From a bacterium (GTDB lineage: Bacteria > Actinomycetota > Thermoleophilia > Solirubrobacterales > 70-9), in NCBI GenBank assembly GCA_002919115.1, contig PKER01000241.1, positions 1 through 12,687 of the forward strand: a stretch of DNA of 12,687 nt, in the 5' to 3' direction. The translations under genes and the position numbers were made by a program. The notes under the pieces are model-generated. The model did not search any database. It saw only the letters and a program-made list of their open reading frames with translations, and was not told the origin of the DNA. Shown here piece by piece: positions 7,688 through 12,687 of the stretch (positions are counted from its first letter, which is position 1; the number at the start of each line of letters is the position of its first letter).

Positions 7688-9536
7688 CGACCGGATGCTC
7701 CTGCACGAGGCGCTGCGCCCGGATCCCGGGTTCGAGCTCGACCACGCCCTGATCACCACGTACTCCCTGGATCTCACCGCGCTGCTTTCGGTGCCGCTGG
7801 CGCTCACCTTCCACGACTGGCGCGAGGCGGACGACGGGCAGCCGAGCGTCGACCCGATCGGGCTCCTCGAGGCGCTTCGCGCGAACGCCGAGAAGCTCAC
7901 GGTCGTCTGCCAGGCAGGGCAGATCGCCGTGCCCGCGCCGCAACAGCAGAACGTCTTCGCCTTCCTCGAGGACGCGGTGATCCAGGTGACCGCGCCCAAG
8001 GGCGGCGTCTTCCACCCGAAGGCGTGGGTGCTGCGCTTCTCCAGTCCCGCCGACGACGAGGTGCGCTACCGGTTCCTCTGCCTGAGCCGCAACCTCACCT
8101 ACGACCGCTCCTGGGATGTCGCTCTGCGCCTCGACGGCAAGCTGCGCCCCGGCGAGCGCAAGGTGAAGGCCAGCGCGGGCGCCGCCCGGTTTGCTGCCGG
8201 CGTCGCCGGGCTCGCCGCCAATACGGCGCTGCCAGCCGACGAGGAGCGGTTGCGCGAGCTCAGGCGCCTCGCCGACGAGCTCGCCCGCGTCGAGTTCGAG
8301 CCGCCCGAGGAGTTCGAGGAGCTCAGGTTCCACCCCCTCGGGCTCGGGCACAGAAGCGCCGATCCGTTCGACGTCCGCCGCGATCGCACGCTCGTCATCT
8401 CGCCCTTCCTGACCGCCGGCACGCTCGAGAGGCTCGCCGAGGCTGGCCCGTGCATCGTGGTGAGCCGGCAGGAGTCGCTCGACGAGCTGCCCGGCAAGAC
8501 GCGCGAGGTTCTCGAGCAGAGCTACGTGCTCGACCCGGCCGCCGACGCTGAGCCACTCGACGCCGACGCAACCGCGGAGGGCACCGACGGCCAGCCGGTC
8601 GTCTCGTTCAGCGGGCTGCACGCCAAGGCATACGTCGCCGATTGCGGGTGGGACGCCTGGGTGTGGGTGGGGTCCGCAAACGCGACCGAAGCTGCGTTCT
8701 CGAGCAACGTCGAGCTCCTCGTCGAGCTCTCGGGCAAGAAGAGCCGGTGCGGGATCAACGCCATCCTGGGCGCCGACGGGGATGCGGGCCTGCTCAACCT
8801 GCTGCAGGCCTACACCCCGGACGTGGACGCCGAGGCGGACGAGGACCTGCGCAGGGCGGAGCGCCTCGCCGATGTTGCGGCCCGCGCCATCGGTGCCTAT
8901 GGACTCGAGCTGCGGGCGAAGCGGACGGAGGGTGGCTTCGCACTGACGCTGGATGCCCCCGGGGATCTCAAGCTCGATCCCGGCGTCGCCGTCACCGCGC
9001 GGCCGATCACGCTCGGGGCGGAGAAGGCCCGGGGGCTAACGCCGGGAGCGCCGCTCAGCTGGGAGGGGCTCGAGGCGCGCCAGATCAGCGCCTTCCTCGC
9101 ACTGGAGGTGACCGCGCGCCACGGCTCCGCCGAGTGCACCCGGCGAGCGACGGTACGCGCGCGGCTGCACGGCGACCCCGAGGACCGCAAGGCCGAAGTG
9201 ATGCGCTCGGTCCTGAGCTCCCCCGAGAAGCTGCTGCGGTACCTCGCCTTCCTGCTCTCCGACCCGGACGCGGACGCGGCGACCGCGGTGGAGATGATCG
9301 AGATGGTCTCGCGCGAGCCCGGCGTGAGCGACCCGGGGGAAGGCAACGGCACCCCCGAGTTCCCGCTCTTCGAGAACCTCGTGCGCGCCCTCGCCCGCGA
9401 CCCGCGGCGCATCGACCGCGTCGCGCGGCTCGTCGCCGACCTCACGCGCACCGAGGAGGGGGCGGCCCTCCTCCCGCCCGACTTCGAGCGGATCTGGAAA
9501 CCCATCTGGCAAGCGCGACAGGAGCTGATCAAGTGA
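7674..9536 (+). CDS. Phospholipase D-superfamily (HKD) protein, putative nuclease
   Basis: A 620-residue protein with two PLD-type half-sites, the fold used by HKD nucleases and by PLD proteins of helicase-linked defence systems. The second half-site is canonical: H316-x-K318-x4-D323 followed by G333-S334-x-N336. The first is HPK (H114, K116) followed by LSRNLT, but arginine 121 occupies the aspartate position. Two such half-sites normally build one active centre that cleaves phosphodiesters through a histidine intermediate without metal. About 270 residues after the second site show no motif I recognise; they look partly beta-rich (about 400-500), then helical. No signal peptide or membrane segment is seen, so a cytoplasmic DNA or RNA substrate is more likely than lipid. 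The TTG start gives an N-terminus (LLRPDDR) like that of relatives I recall and has a good ribosome binding site; ATG at 7695 is the alternative. It overlaps the DUF6361 gene by 14 bases and the helicase gene by 4. Nuclease activity is inferred. Confidence 0.85.
   Translation: MLRPDDRMLLHEALRPDPGFELDHALITTYSLDLTALLSVPLALTFHDWREADDGQPSVDPIGLLEALRANAEKLTVVCQAGQIAVPAPQQQNVFAFLEDAVIQVTAPKGGVFHPKAWVLRFSSPADDEVRYRFLCLSRNLTYDRSWDVALRLDGKLRPGERKVKASAGAARFAAGVAGLAANTALPADEERLRELRRLADELARVEFEPPEEFEELRFHPLGLGHRSADPFDVRRDRTLVISPFLTAGTLERLAEAGPCIVVSRQESLDELPGKTREVLEQSYVLDPAADAEPLDADATAEGTDGQPVVSFSGLHAKAYVADCGWDAWVWVGSANATEAAFSSNVELLVELSGKKSRCGINAILGADGDAGLLNLLQAYTPDVDAEADEDLRRAERLADVAARAIGAYGLELRAKRTEGGFALTLDAPGDLKLDPGVAVTARPITLGAEKARGLTPGAPLSWEGLEARQISAFLALEVTARHGSAECTRRATVRARLHGDPEDRKAEVMRSVLSSPEKLLRYLAFLLSDPDADAATAVEMIEMVSREPGVSDPGEGNGTPEFPLFENLVRALARDPRRIDRVARLVADLTRTEEGAALLPPDFERIWKPIWQARQELIK
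9520..9524 (+). promoter_or_regulatory. Ribosome binding site of the SF2 helicase gene
   Basis: AGGAG lies eight bases before the GTG at 9533, inside the 3' end of the HKD-protein gene. It supports the GTGA start-stop overlap as the true start of the helicase. Confidence 0.65.
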
Positions 9537-12500
9537 GCAAGGACGCAACCCGTCCTGATCCCGAAGCCATCCTCGCGAGCCTCAAGGACTTCCAGCGCCG
9601 CACGGTGGAGTACGTCCACCGCCGCTTCTTCCTCGACGAGGACTCAACGAACCGCTTCCTGGTCGCGGACGAGGTCGGGCTCGGCAAGACGCTGGTCGCG
9701 CGCGGAGTAACGGCGCTCGCGCTCGACCGCCTGTGGGACGACACTAACCGCATCGACGTCGTCTACGTCTGCTCGAACGCCGAGATCGCCGGCCAGAACC
9801 TCAAGCGCCTGCGCGTCTCCGAGGATCACTACGCGCTGCCGACGCGCCTAACGCTCCTCCCGCTGCACCTCCACGACCTCGCCGGTCGGAAGCTGAACTT
9901 CGTCTCGCTCACTCCCGGCACCTCGTTCGACCCCCACTCCTCGATGGGGCGCGGCGAGGAGCGGGCCGTACTCTACCTGATGCTGCGTGACGCCTGGGGC
10001 CTCGGGAAGGCCAAGCCGCCGCTGAACCTGCTGTGCGGCGGGATGCGGCGCGACCGGTTCGCGGGCCTCGTCTCCTGGATCGAAGTCAGCGCGAGCGTCG
10101 ACGGCGAGCTGAAGGACGCGTTTCTCGCGGCGCTCGAGCGCAACGAGCGCGAGTCTTCCCGCCCCCTGCGGCCCCGCTTCGAGGAGCTGCTGGTCTCGTT
10201 CAAGCGCGTGCGCGAGCGGCACAAGCTCGACTGGGAGGTCCGCGCCGCGCAGAGCGAGCTGATCGCCGAGCTTCGCGCCCTGCTGGCCCGCACGTGCATC
10301 CAGGCGCTCGAGCCGGACCTGATCATCGTGGACGAGTTCCAGCGCTTCAAGCACCTGCTCACAAGCGAATCCGAGGCCGGTGAGCTCGCCCGCCACCTCT
10401 TCGACTACGTCGACCCGCGCACCGGCCAGACGGCGAAGACCCTGCTGCTCTCCGCCACCCCTTACAAGGCGTACGCGAACAGCAGCGACCTCGACGCCGC
10501 CTCACACCACGAGGACTTCCTGGCGACGATCGACTTCCTGCTTGGCGATCCGGCCAAGCGCGCTCGCCTGGCCGAGCTCCTCGCTGAGTTCAAAAACCAC
10601 ATCCTGCGGTGGGACGACGAGACGCCGCAGCGGATCGCCGCCACGCGCGAGGCGATTGAGGCGGAGCTGCGCAAGGTGATGTCGCGGACCGAGCGCCTCG
10701 CCGCCTCCCCCGACCGCAACGGCATGCTGGTCGAGGTGCCGACGGACGGCGCGGACATCGAGGTGTCCGATCTCGCCGCGTACCTGGTGAGCGACCAGGT
10801 CGCCGAGATCCTCGGGCACCACGACGTGATCGAGTACTGGAAGTCCGCGCCGTACCTGCTCAACCTCATGGACCACTACAAGCTCAAGCAGAGCTTTGTC
10901 GACGCGCTGGAGGACGGGACCACGAAAGCGCAGCTGCGGCAGGCGCTCAAGCGCGGCAGGGGAGCGCTGCTGAGCTGGGATGACATCACGCGCTACGAGC
11001 GCCTCGACCCCGGCAACGCGCGCATGCGCGCCCTCGCCGCCGACCTGCTCGACCGCGACGCGTGGAAGCTGCTCTGGCTCCGGCCCTCCCTTCCGTACTA
11101 CGAGCCCGCTGGCCCGTTCGCGTGCGAGGGAGCGCGGACCCTCACCAAGCGCCTCGTCTTCTCAAGCTGGGCTGTCGTCCCCAAGGCGATCTCGCTGGTG
11201 CTCAGCTACGAGGCGGAGCGGCGCATGATGCGCGCCTACGACCCGACGATCCTGAACACCCGCGAGGATCGTGAGCGACGCGGATCACTTCTGCGGGTGA
11301 CGCTTGACGGCGACCGCCCAACCGGCATGACGGTCCTAGCCCTCACCTACCCCAGCTTCGCGCTCGCCGAGCTTGTGGACCCCGCGACGCTCGCTGCCGA
11401 TCACGGGGCCGTCCCGGACCGGGATGATGCGCTCGCCATCGCCTCGCGGAAGCTCGCGGCCCTACTTGACGAGCTGGTCCGTCGGCATGCGACAAACGAG
11501 GGCAGGGAAGACGAGCGCTGGTACTGGGCGGCCCCCCTGCTTCTGGACGCGCTGCGAGATCCCGACGCCACCCTGTCCTTCCTGCAGGACCAAGACGTAA
11601 GCGCAATCTCAGCCCGAGGCGGAAGCGAATCTGACGATGCGGCCTGGCCGGCGCATCTCGAGCTCGCACGCAAGGCTGCGCAGGGCGCGCTTGACCCTCC
11701 GTTGGGCCCGCCCCCCGCAGACCTCGCCGAGGTGGTTGCGATGCTTGCGCTCGCCGGCCCCGGGGTCACCGCCCTGCGAGCACTCACCCGAGGCGCTGGG
11801 TCCGAGAGCCTGACTCGCGCCGATTACGCGCGGTTCGCGGCACTACGCGTCGCCTGGGCGTTCCGCGCACTCTTCAACACGCGCGAGGCATCCGAGCTCG
11901 TGCGCGGGCTCTACCGCGGCGGGCCCTTCTGGCGCGGGGCGCTCGCCTACTGCATGGACGGGTGCCTGCAGTCGGTCCTGGATGAGTACGCACACGTCCT
12001 CCGCGATCACCTCGGCCATTCCGGGCGCCCGCTCACACGCGAGGTCCTCGACGACATCGCCGGACGACACGAGCGCGATGGCAAAACCTACGAGCGCGGA
12101 ATCGCCGACGCCCTTCACATCCGCGCGACACCGTCCAAGGTCGACGTGATCGAGACTGAACGCGGGCCGCGTATCCGCTCCGAGAGGATGCGCGCCCGCT
12201 TCGCGATGCGCCTCGCCGACCAAGAGGCCGAGGACGGCGCCACGCTCGCACGCGCAAGCCACGTGCGCACCGCGTTCAACAGCCCGTTCTGGCCCTTCGT
12301 GCTTGCTTCAACGTCGGTCGGCCAGGAAGGCCTCGACTTCCACCTCTACTGCCACGCCGTGGTGCACTGGAACCTGCCCGGCAACCCGGTCGACCTCGAA
12401 CAACGCGAGGGCCGCGTCCACCGCTACAAGGGTCATGCGATCCGGCGCAACCTGGCCCGGAAGCACGGAGCGGACGCGCTCCGTAGTGGCGGTGCTGACG

Positions 12501-12687
12501 TGTGGACGGAACTCTTCCGCCGCGGCGAAGCCGACCGGCCTCCGGACCAGTCGGAGCTCTGGCCGTACTGGCTCTACTGCTGGAACGACGGCGAGGAGGC
12601 CCAGATCGAGCGGCACGTGCCGGCGTTGCCGCTGAGCCGGGACCGCATTCGTGCGCTCGAGCTACAGCGGTCGCTGATGCTGTACCG
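9533..12687 (+). CDS. SF2 (SNF2-like) helicase of the HKD/DUF6361 module, 3' end missing
   Basis: A frame open from GTG 9533 to the window edge, at least 1051 residues, with superfamily 2 helicase motifs. DFQRRTVEYV (19-28) is a Q-motif-like lead-in; Walker A is DEVGLGKT (46-53); VVYVCSN (76-82) is motif Ia-like; motif II is DEFQ (267-270); motif III is SATP (307-310); motif V is STSVGQEGLDF (926-936); motif VI is QREGRVHR (957-964). Such proteins translocate on or remodel double-stranded DNA using ATP. Motifs III and V are about 615 residues apart, far more than in a compact SF2 core, so a large extra domain sits between the two RecA-like lobes. The end (LPLSRDRI, then SLMLYR) resembles the C-terminus of related helicases, so probably only a few dozen residues are missing. 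It starts on the preceding stop (GTGA) and likely works with the HKD protein as a translocase-nuclease pair. Only partial resemblance to DISARM DrmD or other SNF2 defence helicases can be claimed without a search. Confidence 0.88.
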   Translation, partial: MSKDATRPDPEAILASLKDFQRRTVEYVHRRFFLDEDSTNRFLVADEVGLGKTLVARGVTALALDRLWDDTNRIDVVYVCSNAEIAGQNLKRLRVSEDHYALPTRLTLLPLHLHDLAGRKLNFVSLTPGTSFDPHSSMGRGEERAVLYLMLRDAWGLGKAKPPLNLLCGGMRRDRFAGLVSWIEVSASVDGELKDAFLAALERNERESSRPLRPRFEELLVSFKRVRERHKLDWEVRAAQSELIAELRALLARTCIQALEPDLIIVDEFQRFKHLLTSESEAGELARHLFDYVDPRTGQTAKTLLLSATPYKAYANSSDLDAASHHEDFLATIDFLLGDPAKRARLAELLAEFKNHILRWDDETPQRIAATREAIEAELRKVMSRTERLAASPDRNGMLVEVPTDGADIEVSDLAAYLVSDQVAEILGHHDVIEYWKSAPYLLNLMDHYKLKQSFVDALEDGTTKAQLRQALKRGRGALLSWDDITRYERLDPGNARMRALAADLLDRDAWKLLWLRPSLPYYEPAGPFACEGARTLTKRLVFSSWAVVPKAISLVLSYEAERRMMRAYDPTILNTREDRERRGSLLRVTLDGDRPTGMTVLALTYPSFALAELVDPATLAADHGAVPDRDDALAIASRKLAALLDELVRRHATNEGREDERWYWAAPLLLDALRDPDATLSFLQDQDVSAISARGGSESDDAAWPAHLELARKAAQGALDPPLGPPPADLAEVVAMLALAGPGVTALRALTRGAGSESLTRADYARFAALRVAWAFRALFNTREASELVRGLYRGGPFWRGALAYCMDGCLQSVLDEYAHVLRDHLGHSGRPLTREVLDDIAGRHERDGKTYERGIADALHIRATPSKVDVIETERGPRIRSERMRARFAMRLADQEAEDGATLARASHVRTAFNSPFWPFVLASTSVGQEGLDFHLYCHAVVHWNLPGNPVDLEQREGRVHRYKGHAIRRNLARKHGADALRSGGADVWTELFRRGEADRPPDQSELWPYWLYCWNDGEEAQIERHVPALPLSRDRIRALELQRSLMLY

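Noticed and set aside
7593..8621. A 342-residue minus-strand frame opposite the start of the HKD gene
   Set aside because: It overlaps two well-supported plus-strand genes, has no motif and has the composition of a shadow frame.
11240..12260. A possible frameshift or pseudogene in the helicase where codon use shifts
   Set aside because: Reading codon by codon, the frame from 9533 stays open through this stretch and motifs V and VI appear in the same frame afterwards, so the gene is intact up to the edge.
6437..12687. Assignment of the module to DISARM
   Set aside because: A PLD protein and a helicase are present, but the DUF1998 protein DrmB and a methylase are not seen, and this HKD protein is far longer than DrmC, so the label would overstate the match.
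1..12687. CRISPR arrays, tRNAs, insertion sequences, attachment sites and terminators
   Set aside because: No regular spaced repeats, cloverleaf genes, transposase or integrase motifs, or hairpin-plus-T-run signals were seen; practically every base lies in one of five overlapping genes.

Overview
The window is a very GC-rich stretch (codon third positions are overwhelmingly G or C) carrying five large plus-strand genes that overlap end to end, with GTG and TTG starts behind strong GGAGG-type ribosome binding sites. Base composition, start-codon use and protein style suggest a high-GC actinobacterium, perhaps a deep-branching class such as Thermoleophilia. That placement is inference; there is no rRNA or other marker to prove it.

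Layout: (1) 22-3174, an AddB-like protein with a degenerate motor region and a C-terminal PD-(D/E)XK nuclease wrapped in a four-cysteine iron-sulfur signature. (2) 3171-6440, an AddA-like UvrD-family helicase with a full set of SF1A motifs and its own C-terminal RecB-type nuclease. (3) 6437-7687, a DUF6361-family protein of unknown function. (4) 7674-9536, a phospholipase D-superfamily (HKD) protein, probably a nuclease. (5) 9533 to the right edge, a large SF2 (SNF2-like) helicase with no stop codon in the window; its C-terminus looks close to the family's usual end. All four junctions overlap (4, 4, 14 and 4 bases), so there is no intergenic DNA after base 21 and no room for internal promoters or terminators between genes.

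Genes 1 and 2 resemble the AddAB recombination and DNA-end-processing helicase-nuclease. Genes 3 to 5 look like a helicase/HKD-nuclease/accessory-protein module of the kind found in anti-phage defence islands. The tight coupling suggests either a housekeeping addAB pair with a defence module docked behind it, or one five-gene system in which an AddAB-type complex degrades DNA ends produced or exposed by the helicase-HKD part. No methyltransferase, integrase, tRNA, CRISPR array or insertion sequence is visible. The operon may continue past the right edge, and the true left end is uncertain because the first reading frame is open to base 1.
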